Source: MED-G105 sp039819085 (lineage in GTDB: Bacteria > Pseudomonadota > Alphaproteobacteria > Caulobacterales > Parvularculaceae). Taken from it: 64,000 nucleotides of DNA. This document shows, piece by piece, positions 54,132 to 62,860 of this stretch. The stretch lies in assembly GCA_039819085.1 (NCBI GenBank), contig JBCBSQ010000003.1, forward strand, positions 62,001 through 126,000. Direction: 5' to 3'. The first letter of the stretch is position 1; each line of letters begins with the position of its first letter. The notes beneath the pieces were generated by a model that saw nothing but the letters and a program-made list of their open reading frames with translations, had not been told where the DNA came from and ran no database searches. Both the position numbers and the translations under genes were made by a program.

Positions 54132-54163
54132 TTCGCAGGCGATGCGGCCGTGGGAGTTGATGA

Positions 54164-54367
54164 ATGGAAAAACCGCCTCTCACTGACGAAGAGCTTGATC
54201 GGCTCGTGCGCGCCACTCTGAAGGACGGCGTTGGCAGGTTGCGCCCCGATGAAATGCCCCATCGCCTGCGCGAGCGGTTGAAGGCGCACGCGTCCGGCGC
54301 GGACGATCTCGACAAATTGGTGGCGCGCGCGCTGTCATTGCGCGCCGCCAACGAAAACGAAAGATGA
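54164..54367 (+). CDS. Small acidic/basic helical protein of unknown function
   Basis: A 67-residue protein, mostly charged helix (PPLTDEELDRLVRATLKDGV and the later DDLDKLVARALSLRAANE). It is not recognised. It follows clpB by 32 bases on the same strand and may be in its transcript. GGAG lies about eight bases before the ATG. Its TGA directly abuts the stop of the M23 peptidase gene on the other strand, as expected for a genuine 3' end. Confidence 0.6.
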   Translation: MEKPPLTDEELDRLVRATLKDGVGRLRPDEMPHRLRERLKAHASGADDLDKLVARALSLRAANENER

Positions 54368-56041
54368 TCAGCGGCTGACTGTTTTCGCGCCCGCCGGCGA
54401 ATTTTGGCGGTCGGCCGTTGCATCCTCATTGGCGTCCCGCTCGGCGTCCTTATCGGCGGCTGCCGCGCGCATCGCGTCGATCCGGTCCCTGACGGCTTTG
54501 AAACGTTCGAGCTCCGCGCCCTTCAACTGGACGCCAGTGGCGATCTTCAGGCGCTGCGGGTTGACGTGCTTGCCGTTCTTGATGACCTCGTAGTGAAGAT
54601 GCGGACCGGTTGAGCGGCCCGTCGTGCCCACATAGCCAATCACATCGCCTTGCTCGACGCGGACGCCCTTGCGGATGCCGCGCCGAAATCCCTTCAGGTG
54701 CGCGTATGCGGTCTTGTAGCCTTGAGCGTGACGGATACGGACATAATTGCCAAATGATCCATAGCGATTTGCGCGCTCCACGACGCCGTCGCCTGCGGCG
54801 TAAATCGGCGTGCCGCGGCGCGCTGCGAAGTCGACGCCCTTGTGTTGCTTTCGGTATCCCAAAACGGGGTGGCGTCGCGCGCCGAAGCCGGACGACAGCC
54901 TGGCGCCGTCGATGGGTGTCTTCATCAGGAGCCGTTTCGCGCTCTGTCCGTTGGCGTCGTAAAAATCCGCCCGCGCGCCGCCGTCCTGCGACTGAAAGCG
55001 ATAATATCCTTTCGACTTTCGACCGCCGCGCCAGCTGAGGCGTCCGTAAACGACGTCGCCCGCCCCGACGAGGTCGCCGTCATCGTCATAAAGCGCCTCA
55101 AACACTGCTTCGTAGGCGTCGCCGCTGAAGATGTCGCGCTGGAAATCGATGTCATAGGCGAACATGTTGGCGAGCTTGATAATGGCCCCTGCGGGCGCGC
55201 CTTTGGCGCGAGCGGACACGAAAAGGCTTCCGGAAATCTCACCGCCGACGGCCGCAAGGCGGGTGTCGAGCGCGCGCTCTTCAATGTCCGCGGCGAAGCC
55301 GTCGCTTAAGCGCGTCAGACGGATGAGGCGCGTTGCTTCCGGTCGATAGGTCAACGCCGAAAGGTGAAGCGGGTCGTCGTCAGTCAACAGCGACTGAAAG
55401 AGCGTCGCATTTGGCCGCGCGAGGACTGCCTGAAAGGTCGCGCCTGGCTGCAGCGTTCGCAGATTGACAGCTTTTGCAAGAGCGGCCGCCGCCGCGTTCC
55501 GGTCATCGCGCCTGACGCCCTCCCGCTCCAGCGCTTCGACGAATGTCTCGCCTTGCTGCAGGATGACATTGACGGTGTTCGGCGGTCGCGACACGTCCCG
55601 GTCGGGCGCGCCGATGTTCGGCGCAAAGATTCTGGGGACGGCGCCTTCCTGAGGCGGGACGGCGAACGCTGGTTTTGGCAGCGCGCCGGCAAACGGCGCC
55701 GGCGGTGAAGGGGCGTCGGAAGCGCGCGCGCCGAGCCTGATGAGCGCCGGGATGACCGCCCGGCTTTCGCCGGGAGCCTTGCCGGTGGATTGCAAAGGCG
55801 CGGCGGCGCTGGTTGGCGCGCCAGCGGGACCCACCGCGCGGCCGGACGCGCGTTCCTTGCGCGGGTTCAGCGACGGCGCGGCGAGCGCGTTCGTTTCCAC
55901 CTTGTTTGGCGCAAGCGACGGCGCAGGCGGCGCGGCGCGGCAGGCGAACGCCGCCGAGGCGGCGATCAGGAAGGCGAGGCTTGCGCTCTGCGTTCTCGGC
56001 GCGCGACGCCCGAAACAAAGACGTAGAGACCATTGCGGCAT
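54368..56041 (-). CDS. M23-family peptidoglycan DD-metallopeptidase
   Basis: A 557-residue exported peptidase. An N-terminal signal (LAFLIAASAAFAC, residues 22-34) could be a signal peptide or a poor lipobox. A Pro/Ala-rich linker (35-150) and a LysM/OapA-like central domain (about 155-365) follow. The zinc site of the M23 domain is complete: His400 and Asp404 in HKGVDF, and His481/His483 in GPHLHYEV. Such enzymes cut peptidoglycan cross-links during growth or division. It is divergent from ydbH, another envelope gene. Confidence 0.93.
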   Translation of the reverse strand: MPQWSLRLCFGRRAPRTQSASLAFLIAASAAFACRAAPPAPSLAPNKVETNALAAPSLNPRKERASGRAVGPAGAPTSAAAPLQSTGKAPGESRAVIPALIRLGARASDAPSPPAPFAGALPKPAFAVPPQEGAVPRIFAPNIGAPDRDVSRPPNTVNVILQQGETFVEALEREGVRRDDRNAAAAALAKAVNLRTLQPGATFQAVLARPNATLFQSLLTDDDPLHLSALTYRPEATRLIRLTRLSDGFAADIEERALDTRLAAVGGEISGSLFVSARAKGAPAGAIIKLANMFAYDIDFQRDIFSGDAYEAVFEALYDDDGDLVGAGDVVYGRLSWRGGRKSKGYYRFQSQDGGARADFYDANGQSAKRLLMKTPIDGARLSSGFGARRHPVLGYRKQHKGVDFAARRGTPIYAAGDGVVERANRYGSFGNYVRIRHAQGYKTAYAHLKGFRRGIRKGVRVEQGDVIGYVGTTGRSTGPHLHYEVIKNGKHVNPQRLKIATGVQLKGAELERFKAVRDRIDAMRAAAADKDAERDANEDATADRQNSPAGAKTVSR

Positions 56042-56257
56042 GGGGACCGACTTAGACGCTATTCGCTAACGTCGCGCCAGCGCAAAAGGGCTTCGCTACG
56101 ACAAAACGGCGGCGCCGGGGCAACCGCGCCTCGCTGGCGGTAGCGCAGCGGAAAGGTCGGTTTGCGTCGCCGCTTTTCGAATGCCGGCGAGGCGTGCGAT
56201 ACTCCAGCGTGCAAGTGGGGCAGCGGGGCGGCGCGACGCGCCTGAAAACAGAGCGAC

Positions 56258-59191
56258 ATGTCGACGCGATCAGAAGAGGACGCCGCGCGCGCGCGGCCGG
56301 AGCGGCGCAGCGACCGAAAGGGCGGCGTCTGGTTTCTCCTAATATTCATCGCCGCGCTGATCGCCCTGGCGGCGGCGATCGTGGTCTTCCGCATTCCGCT
56401 TGCGAACGCGGTCCTCGGGTATCTCGCCGCCGGCGGTCGCCTGGGGGCGGCGACGGCGGAAGTTGGCGCGCTAAGCCATGACGAGATCCTAGTGCGGCGA
56501 TTGGACTGGTCGGCTGATCCTGACGCATCCGCGTCCTTGAGCAATGTTCGCGTCTCGTTCGACCTGCGCGAACTCGTTTTTGAGCGACGCGTCCAAAAAG
56601 TTCGGATCGAAGACGCGAAAGTGCGTCTCGTTGTTGAGGCGCCGGACAAAGCCAAGGAAGCTGGGCGCGCCGCCTCAGGGAAAGGGTCCCGTCCTGCGTT
56701 TGATCCGCCTTTTGACGCTGCGCAGGTCGACGCGCTGGAGGTCGAGGTCAAGACGCCCCTGGGAGACATCTTCGCGACTGGCGGAGGTCGTCTTGACGCG
56801 CGCGCCGGCGGCGACTTCGCGCTTGACTTGAACGCGCCAGCGTTGCGTCGACTGAACGGCGATGAACTGGTCATTGAGGCGCTGAAGGGCGCGGTGCGCC
56901 TGCGTCTCGCCGCTGACGGCGGCGTCGATGCGGACGCGAGTCTGAGCGCCGACCAAGTCGTGTACGGACCGTTCCGGTCCGAAGCGCCGGCGGCCGAGGT
57001 CAAGGCGTCCGGCGGGTCGTGGCTCGCCGTTCTTGCCGGCGACGCATCTCGCGTATTTGGCGAAGCCGTCCTCACGCTTCCTCAGTCTCGCGTCTACTGG
57101 ACGACGGAAGACGGCGCCGAGGACGAAGGGGTTTTCGCACTCATTCCACCGCAGCTTGGCGACACGGAAGGCTTCATCGCCGCGGGCCGCGATGGCGTCA
57201 TGATTATGGGCGCGCTCACGGTCGCGTATGCTGATGGCGCGCTTGAAGCGCGCGCGCCGAATGGCGCGCTGGTCGCGGCGTTCAACAAGGATGGCGACCG
57301 TCTCGCATTTGCCGACCTGGATGATCGCCCGCTATTCGCTCTCGATGCGGATGGGTTCCGGGCGGCCGCGGCCATCCGTTCATTCGGGCGGTCGCCGGGC
57401 GACATCACGCTCTCCTTTAGCGGACCGAACACGGCAACGATTGATTTTGATCTCGGCGCGTCCCTGGAGGCTGGCGCTCTGGACGCTGCGGCCTGGCGCC
57501 GTATTGAAGCGCGCGTCGCAGGAGCCATTCGTGACAGGACCCTCGATGCTGAAGCGCGAATTAACGGCGCGATTGACCGGGCGCGCATCGGTCGTTTGGA
57601 GCTGCTTGGCGCGCGACTGGATACAGTTTTCAACGCCCGGCTCGACGCGCGCGCGAAGTCCGCTGAGCTTGAAGTGCCGGGCGGCTGTCTCGCTCTGCCT
57701 TCGGGGACGCTGAGGATCCCGTCTCAGTCATTGACGACGCGCGTGAAGGATGCGGCGATCTGCGCAAAGGACGGCGCAATCATGTCAGCCGACTGGCGAG
57801 ACGCGTTGAAGATCCGAGCAAACGGCCGGCTGAATGGCGCCGACGCGGCCTTCTCACTCGGCGAAACACGTTTCGTGGGCGCGCCGCCAGCGATCGATTT
57901 CGAAGCGACATATCTGCCTACTGACCATCTAACCAATGTTGGCATGACCCTTTCTGGCGGTTCCGTTACGCTCAATAAGTCGCTGTTGTTCACTGACGCG
58001 ATTGGCGAAGGCGTTGCGCGTCTGGACGATGACGGATTGTCCGGCCGCATTTCGGTGACGAGTGCGGGATTGCGCCAGGTGGGGCCGAATGCGATCGCGA
58101 CGCCAATGCGCGTCTCCGGCGGGGCTGAGCTGGCGAAGCAATTGATCAATTTTGACTTCGCCGTGTCGACGCCGGGGGGAACGCAGCTTGGCGAGGGCGA
58201 CGGCGTTCATGCAATCGCCACGGGGCGGGGGTCCGCGGACTTTGCGACCGGACCGCTTGTCCTTTCGCCGGAAGGTCTTCAGCCATCGGATTTCTCGCCC
58301 ATGTTCACCGGCCTTATCTCGGATGCGACGGGCGGGATGGACGCGACATTCAACTTCAATTGGCGGCCCGGCGATGTCGGCTCCAGCGGCGTTGTCAGGC
58401 TGGATGACGTGGCCTTCCAGGGGCCGAGCCTCGCGGTGACGCGGACTTCAGGCGTATCGGGTGATGTGCGGCTATCGAGCCTTCTGCCGCTCGCGACGCC
58501 GGGCGTTCAATCCGTCCGTGTGGCGAAGGTGGACCTGGATGCGCTTCAATTGTCCGATGGCGACATCCGTTTCGAACTGAAGGGCGATGAAATGGTCCGT
58601 GTGCCCTCGGCGGCGTTCGAGTGGTACGGCGGCGTGATCGGCGCATATGACGCGACCTCGCCGCTTGGCGTCGGCAGGGTGTCGACGGAGCTGCGGGCCG
58701 CCAATGTCGATTTCGGGAAATTGTTGTCGCAATTGAACGTGGACGGATTGTCCGGGGAAGGCGTGATTGAGGGTGACCTGCCGCTTGTCTTCGAGGACGG
58801 ACGAGCGCGCATTGAAAATGGCGAACTGCGCTCGGTCGGCCCTGGCGTTTTGCGCTATGTTGGCAACACAAGCGCGCTGGCGTCCGTGAACGGCGGGGCG
58901 CAAATCGCCTTTGACGCGTTGCGCGAGTTGGAGTTCGCCTCACTGACGGCGGGCGTGAACGGTCCGCTCGACGGCACGCTCGACTTCTCCGTTCGGTTCG
59001 AAGGGGCGAGCCAGCTCAGGATAGACGATCCGCGCGTGCCTGACGCGGTGAGAGTGCCGGTCATCTACACAATGAACATCAAGGCGCCCGCGCTTGATCT
59101 CATCCGGGAAGGGCGCGCCGCGGTGGATTTTTCCTCGCGGGCGAGCGATCTTGTGGAGGGACTTTCAGAGCGCGACGCGGCCCCGAAGTAA
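56258..59191 (+). CDS. ydbH: YdbH-family intermembrane bridge protein (AsmA-like)
   Basis: A 977-residue protein with an N-terminal membrane helix (about 24-47) and a long beta-rich periplasmic region of AsmA/TamB/YhdP type. The C-terminal part (YGGVIGAYDATSPLGV and the following block with LDFSVRFEGASQL) resembles the YdbH dicarboxylate-transport-like domain. In E. coli YdbH, with lipoprotein YnbE, forms a bridge that carries phospholipids to the outer membrane. The assignment rests on build and on the two following genes, which match YnbE and YdbL. Confidence 0.85.
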   Translation: MSTRSEEDAARARPERRSDRKGGVWFLLIFIAALIALAAAIVVFRIPLANAVLGYLAAGGRLGAATAEVGALSHDEILVRRLDWSADPDASASLSNVRVSFDLRELVFERRVQKVRIEDAKVRLVVEAPDKAKEAGRAASGKGSRPAFDPPFDAAQVDALEVEVKTPLGDIFATGGGRLDARAGGDFALDLNAPALRRLNGDELVIEALKGAVRLRLAADGGVDADASLSADQVVYGPFRSEAPAAEVKASGGSWLAVLAGDASRVFGEAVLTLPQSRVYWTTEDGAEDEGVFALIPPQLGDTEGFIAAGRDGVMIMGALTVAYADGALEARAPNGALVAAFNKDGDRLAFADLDDRPLFALDADGFRAAAAIRSFGRSPGDITLSFSGPNTATIDFDLGASLEAGALDAAAWRRIEARVAGAIRDRTLDAEARINGAIDRARIGRLELLGARLDTVFNARLDARAKSAELEVPGGCLALPSGTLRIPSQSLTTRVKDAAICAKDGAIMSADWRDALKIRANGRLNGADAAFSLGETRFVGAPPAIDFEATYLPTDHLTNVGMTLSGGSVTLNKSLLFTDAIGEGVARLDDDGLSGRISVTSAGLRQVGPNAIATPMRVSGGAELAKQLINFDFAVSTPGGTQLGEGDGVHAIATGRGSADFATGPLVLSPEGLQPSDFSPMFTGLISDATGGMDATFNFNWRPGDVGSSGVVRLDDVAFQGPSLAVTRTSGVSGDVRLSSLLPLATPGVQSVRVAKVDLDALQLSDGDIRFELKGDEMVRVPSAAFEWYGGVIGAYDATSPLGVGRVSTELRAANVDFGKLLSQLNVDGLSGEGVIEGDLPLVFEDGRARIENGELRSVGPGVLRYVGNTSALASVNGGAQIAFDALRELEFASLTAGVNGPLDGTLDFSVRFEGASQLRIDDPRVPDAVRVPVIYTMNIKAPALDLIREGRAAVDFSSRASDLVEGLSERDAAPK

Positions 59192-59294
59192 CCCGCTTCG
59201 TCGTGAATTCATGGCGCCGTGTGGCCGAAAACCGTCTTACTTTCGACCGAATGCCGTTAGAAGGTAGGAAAGAGCGATTAAGGGGCGCCACGAC

Positions 59295-59483
59295 ATGGAA
59301 CTACGACAGACGGCGTTTGCCGCAGGCGCGGCGGTCATTATTGCGTCTTGCGCCACGGTTAAGGTGGAGGCGCCTGACGAGCCGATTGAGATAAACCTCA
59401 ACGTCAACATCACTCAGGAAGTCCGCGTGAAGCTCGAACGTGACGTCGAAGAGCTGATCACCCAAAATCCGGATATCTTCTAA
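59295..59483 (+). CDS. ynbE: YnbE-family outer-membrane lipoprotein
   Basis: A 62-residue lipoprotein. A signal peptide ends in the lipobox IASC (Cys19), then TVKVEAPDEPIEINLNVNI, which matches the core of YnbE with its conserved PIEINLN strand. In E. coli YnbE stacks on the C terminus of YdbH to complete the intermembrane bridge. It follows ydbH by about 100 bases. Its TAA overlaps the next ATG by one base (TAATG). Confidence 0.93.
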   Translation: MELRQTAFAAGAAVIIASCATVKVEAPDEPIEINLNVNITQEVRVKLERDVEELITQNPDIF

Positions 59484-59866
59484 TGGACGGGAGCGCCAAC
59501 GCGATGAAGCGGAAATTCCTTTTCTCGATTGCCTCCGCGGCGGCGGCTGTGGCGGCGGGGAGCGCGCTGAGCGGCAGCGCCTCGGCTGCGAGCGCCGCCA
59601 TAGAGTCAGCGAAACGCCAATGCGTCATCGGCGAGCGTCTTGACGGATACCTTGGCGCGGTCCGCGGGCAACGGCTGGACGCTGCGCTGAAACGTGAAGT
59701 GGACTCGGTCAACATGCGGCGGAAGGCGGCGTATAGCGACCTTGCTCGGCAACGGGGCGTCACGATCGAGACGGCGGCGGCTGTGACGGCCGAGCGGCTG
59801 ATTGAGCGCGCGCCGTCCGGCCAATGCGTCCAGAACAACGCCGGCGCATGGGTCCGGGTCCCTTAG
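59483..59866 (+). CDS. ydbL: YdbL-family protein (DUF1318)
   Basis: A 127-residue exported protein with a signal peptide (about residues 9-35) and the DUF1318 core: IGERLDGYLGAV, VDSVNMRRKAAYSDLARQRG and the C-terminal PSGQCVQNNAGAWVRVP. In E. coli YdbL is a periplasmic helper that modulates the YdbH-YnbE interaction. ATG 59483 overlaps the ynbE stop; an in-frame ATG at 59504 would give a more usual signal peptide. The gene order ydbH-ynbE-ydbL is the same as in E. coli. Confidence 0.93.
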   Translation: MDGSANAMKRKFLFSIASAAAAVAAGSALSGSASAASAAIESAKRQCVIGERLDGYLGAVRGQRLDAALKREVDSVNMRRKAAYSDLARQRGVTIETAAAVTAERLIERAPSGQCVQNNAGAWVRVP

Positions 59867-59954
59867 ACCGCTCGGCCCTGGCGATTTTCCCCTGATCCGG
59901 CGCGCGGCCGCGAATCGTCGCTTATTTGTTTCGGCAAGAAATCAATGAGCGGAG

Positions 59955-60656
59955 ATGGCGGTGGCGGCGCATCAGGACACCCAAGCGAGTTCGACTTCAG
60001 AAGACCCCGGCGCGACCGCTGCGAGAGACGCGCTTGATGCGCTGTCGCTAACGTCGCTGATGTCGTCGCGGCTGTGCCACGATCTCGTCAATCCCGTCGG
60101 CGCCTTAAGCTCCGGCCTCGACGTTCTGGTCGATCCTGAAATGGACGAGGAGATGCGCCGAGACGCAATGGATCTCGTGCAGTCCAGCACTGACAAGGCC
60201 GTGGCTGCGTTGAAGTTTGCGCGTCTGGCGTACGGGTTGTCCGGCGGGCTTGAACATGACGTTTCGCTTCAGGAGGCGCGGGATTTGTTGATGGGCGTCT
60301 ACGCTCATTCAAAAGCGTCGCTTGACTGGCGGGTTAATGATCTGTCGGCGCCTAAGAAAGAAGCAAAGGCGCTCTTGCTGCTCGCCCACGCGGCGATGGA
60401 CTGCGTGCCCCGAGGTGGCGCGGTCGCCGTGACGGGCGGCGAGGGCGCTTATGAGATAACGGCGGACGGCGCGCGGGTGCTATTGAATGACGGCGTCGAT
60501 AGAGCGCTTTCCGGCGACGTGACGGAGATTACGCCGAAGCATGCGCCTCTATACCTCGTCGGCGTCATCGCTCGCGAAGGAGGCGGCGCGGCGCGCGCCC
60601 GCCGCGATGGCGAACGCGTCGTCATGAGTCTTCAGGTGCGAAGAGCCGCGGCCTGA
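59955..60656 (+). CDS. chpT: Histidine phosphotransferase of the CckA-CtrA pathway
   Basis: A 233-residue protein. The phosphorylated His42 lies in LMSSRLCHDLVNPVGALSSG, a ChpT signature. The C-terminal half is a degenerate ATPase-like domain without nucleotide motifs, as in Caulobacter ChpT. ChpT receives phosphate from the CckA hybrid kinase and passes it to CtrA and CpdR, which control the cell cycle. This is the best evidence that the organism uses that pathway. A CheY-like gene follows at 60853. Confidence 0.95.
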   Translation: MAVAAHQDTQASSTSEDPGATAARDALDALSLTSLMSSRLCHDLVNPVGALSSGLDVLVDPEMDEEMRRDAMDLVQSSTDKAVAALKFARLAYGLSGGLEHDVSLQEARDLLMGVYAHSKASLDWRVNDLSAPKKEAKALLLLAHAAMDCVPRGGAVAVTGGEGAYEITADGARVLLNDGVDRALSGDVTEITPKHAPLYLVGVIAREGGGAARARRDGERVVMSLQVRRAAA

Positions 60657-60764
60657 CCGCCTGGCGGGCGCCCCGAAGGCGTACGCCGAGGGCGGTATCG
60701 CTAATTCTCCAGCTACGCATTTTATGCCGAACGCGGGTGATTTCGCGGGCGTTTGTCGGCCGGA

Positions 60765-60779
60765 TTAACCCTGGACTAA
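60765..60779 (+). promoter_or_regulatory. Near-consensus CtrA box upstream of the response regulator
   Basis: TTAA (60765-60768), seven bases, then CTAA (60776-60779) matches the CtrA site TTAA-N7-TTAA with one mismatch. It lies 74 bases before the GTG start of the response regulator gene, where a regulator of this promoter could bind. Confidence 0.5.
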
Positions 60780-60852
60780 TCAGGATGCGGCATTCGTCAA
60801 TCGATCCGGCGGGCGCATTTCGCCGCCGAAGGTTGGAACGGAGTCAATTCTC

Positions 60853-61326
60853 GTGAAATCCTGCCTTGTCATTGAAGAGTCAGAGGTCATCGCCTCCTTT
60901 GCGGCGGGCGTCTTCAGCGATCTCAGCGTTGAGGCGACAATCGCGACTGACGCTGCGTCGGCGATAGCTGCGCTGGAGGCGGCTTCCCCGGATCTATTGT
61001 TCCTGGATTGGGATCTGCCTCAACTTGGCGCGCTCGACATCCTGAAGCGGCTGGCCTCTGTCGAGGAGGACAAACGGCCTTTAGTCGTCATGGCGACGAC
61101 GGAAAACGATCTCCAGCAAATAGCCGTCGCGCGCGCCGCCGGCGTCGCGACAATCTTGTTCAAACCCTATGACGAGTTTCAGTTGACCGAGGCGCTCACT
61201 GAGCTCGGATTCGTGAAGCCCGCCGCCAACAAGAAAAAGACCGCGAGCGGAGGGACGAAAACGGCGCGCAGCGCGCGCACGCCCCGGGCCCGAAAGACAA
61301 GGACTGCAAAAAAGGCCGCAGGCTGA
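60853..61326 (+). CDS. CheY-like response regulator with basic C-terminal tail
   Basis: A 157-residue protein. The receiver domain (1-120) has the acidic pair Glu8/Glu9, Asp52 as phosphoacceptor in FLDWDLP, Thr82 and Lys104 in LFKPYD. There is no output domain. Instead, residues 125-157 are a Lys/Ala/Arg/Thr-rich tail like a histone-H1 repeat (AANKKKTA, KTARSARTPRARKTRTAKKA). The gene follows chpT, so it may interact with the same phosphorelay, but Asp52 being a ChpT target is an inference. The start is GTG. Confidence 0.85.
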   Translation: MKSCLVIEESEVIASFAAGVFSDLSVEATIATDAASAIAALEAASPDLLFLDWDLPQLGALDILKRLASVEEDKRPLVVMATTENDLQQIAVARAAGVATILFKPYDEFQLTEALTELGFVKPAANKKKTASGGTKTARSARTPRARKTRTAKKAAG

Positions 61327-61352
61327 TCTATCGGCGACGTCGTGTTTGCGTA

Positions 61353-62597
61353 CTAGCCGAAAATCCCTCGTTCCCTCAGTAACGCGATTTCGCGAGCGTC
61401 CGCGACCCGCTTCAAGATATCATCTGTATGCGCGCCTAATGCCGGGGGCGCTGTTGGCTCGTCCGTCGGCGTTGCGGAGAACCTGACGGGATGTCTTCCG
61501 AACGGCGGGGCGGGGCCGGCGACTTGCGATATGTCGCCCGCAAGCACGCCCCGCGCCTTCACATGCGGGTCATTCAACACCGCTTCAATGTCGTTGATCG
61601 GGCCCGCCGGGACCCCGGCTTCGCTGAGGCGGAGCAACCAGTCGTTGGCGGTGCGGGCGGCGAGCGCAGGCCCGATTGCGGCATTGAGGTCGTCGCGGCG
61701 CCGCACCCGCGCCGGATTGGTTTCGAATCGAGGATCATCTGCGAGCTCGGGCGCGCCGATCGCCTCGGCGAACGCCCGAAACTGGCTGTCATTGCCAACC
61801 GCCACGACGAACGGCGCGTCCGCTGCATGCACAACCTGATAGGGCGCAATGCTCGGGTGCGCATTGCCGAGGCGGCCAGGCGCGACGCCGGTGGCGAGAT
61901 AGCTCGACGCCTGATTGGCGAGCGCGGCGATCTGACAATCGAGCAAGGCGACGTCGAGGCGCTGGCCTTCGCCGGTCGCCTCGGCGTGGCGCAGGGCGGC
62001 GAGAATGGCCGCAGCGGCGTACATGCCGGCGAACAGGTCAGAGACCGCGACGCCGACTTTTGTGGGCTCGCCGCCGGGCTCGCCGTCCGGCGCGCCGGTG
62101 ACGGACATGAGGCCGGACATCGCCTGGATCATGAAGTCATAGCCGGCGCGATCTTTATACGGACCATCCTGGCCGAAACCGGTGATCGAGCAATAGACGA
62201 TTTTTGGATTGATTTCGCGAATGGAAGGGTAGTCGAGCCCGTATTTGATCAGCCCTCCAACCTTGAAGTTTTCGATCAGAATATCGGCCTTCTCCGCAAG
62301 GCGGCGCACGATCTCAGCGCCTTCCGGCTTCGAGAAGTCGATTTCAACTGAACGCTTGTTGCGGTTTGCGCACTGGAAATAGGCGGCGTCGCGTCCGCTT
62401 CCGTCGCCGCCATTGATGAAGGGCGGGCCCCAGGCCCTGGTGTCGTCGCCAAGGCCCGGCCTTTCGATCTTGATGACTTCCGCGCCGAGATCGCCCAGAA
62501 GCTGGCTCGCCCATGGGCCGGCGAGCACGCGAGACAGGTCAAGTACGCTGACGCCTGAAAGCGGTCCGCCCGCGCTTGAGGGGTGATCATTGGCCAT
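61353..62597 (-). CDS. Class III CoA-transferase (CaiB/BaiF family)
   Basis: A 414-residue CoA-transferase. It begins VLDLSRVLAGPWASQLLGDLGAEVIKIE, contains NRNKRSVEIDF and KADILIENFKVG, and has the catalytic Asp187 in VAVSDLFAGMYAAAAI, all typical of the formyl-CoA transferase superfamily. The acyl substrate is unknown. It is divergent from the acyl-CoA ligase gene, so the two could share fatty or dicarboxylic acid metabolism. Confidence 0.93.
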   Translation of the reverse strand: MANDHPSSAGGPLSGVSVLDLSRVLAGPWASQLLGDLGAEVIKIERPGLGDDTRAWGPPFINGGDGSGRDAAYFQCANRNKRSVEIDFSKPEGAEIVRRLAEKADILIENFKVGGLIKYGLDYPSIREINPKIVYCSITGFGQDGPYKDRAGYDFMIQAMSGLMSVTGAPDGEPGGEPTKVGVAVSDLFAGMYAAAAILAALRHAEATGEGQRLDVALLDCQIAALANQASSYLATGVAPGRLGNAHPSIAPYQVVHAADAPFVVAVGNDSQFRAFAEAIGAPELADDPRFETNPARVRRRDDLNAAIGPALAARTANDWLLRLSEAGVPAGPINDIEAVLNDPHVKARGVLAGDISQVAGPAPPFGRHPVRFSATPTDEPTAPPALGAHTDDILKRVADAREIALLRERGIFG

Positions 62598-62860
62598 TCG
62601 TCCTCATACGCGCGCTTGGCTGGATGTGTGAAGCCGTTTCCCTTTCAATCCCGAGGGACAATGGTCGAGAGTCTTCGCGAGGTGGGCGGCGATAGCGGTC
62701 CGGCGAATTGACCAGGGCCAGCGCGTTCGTAAGATATAAGCAAAATCAAGAAGAAGCCGGAGGGCGGACGTCGGGCGCAGGCGCGGCGATCGGGTCAACC
62801 GTCAGGAATGAAGATCGCCCGGACCGCCGGGGCGGCGCGACAAGAAAGGGAGGACGCCCC

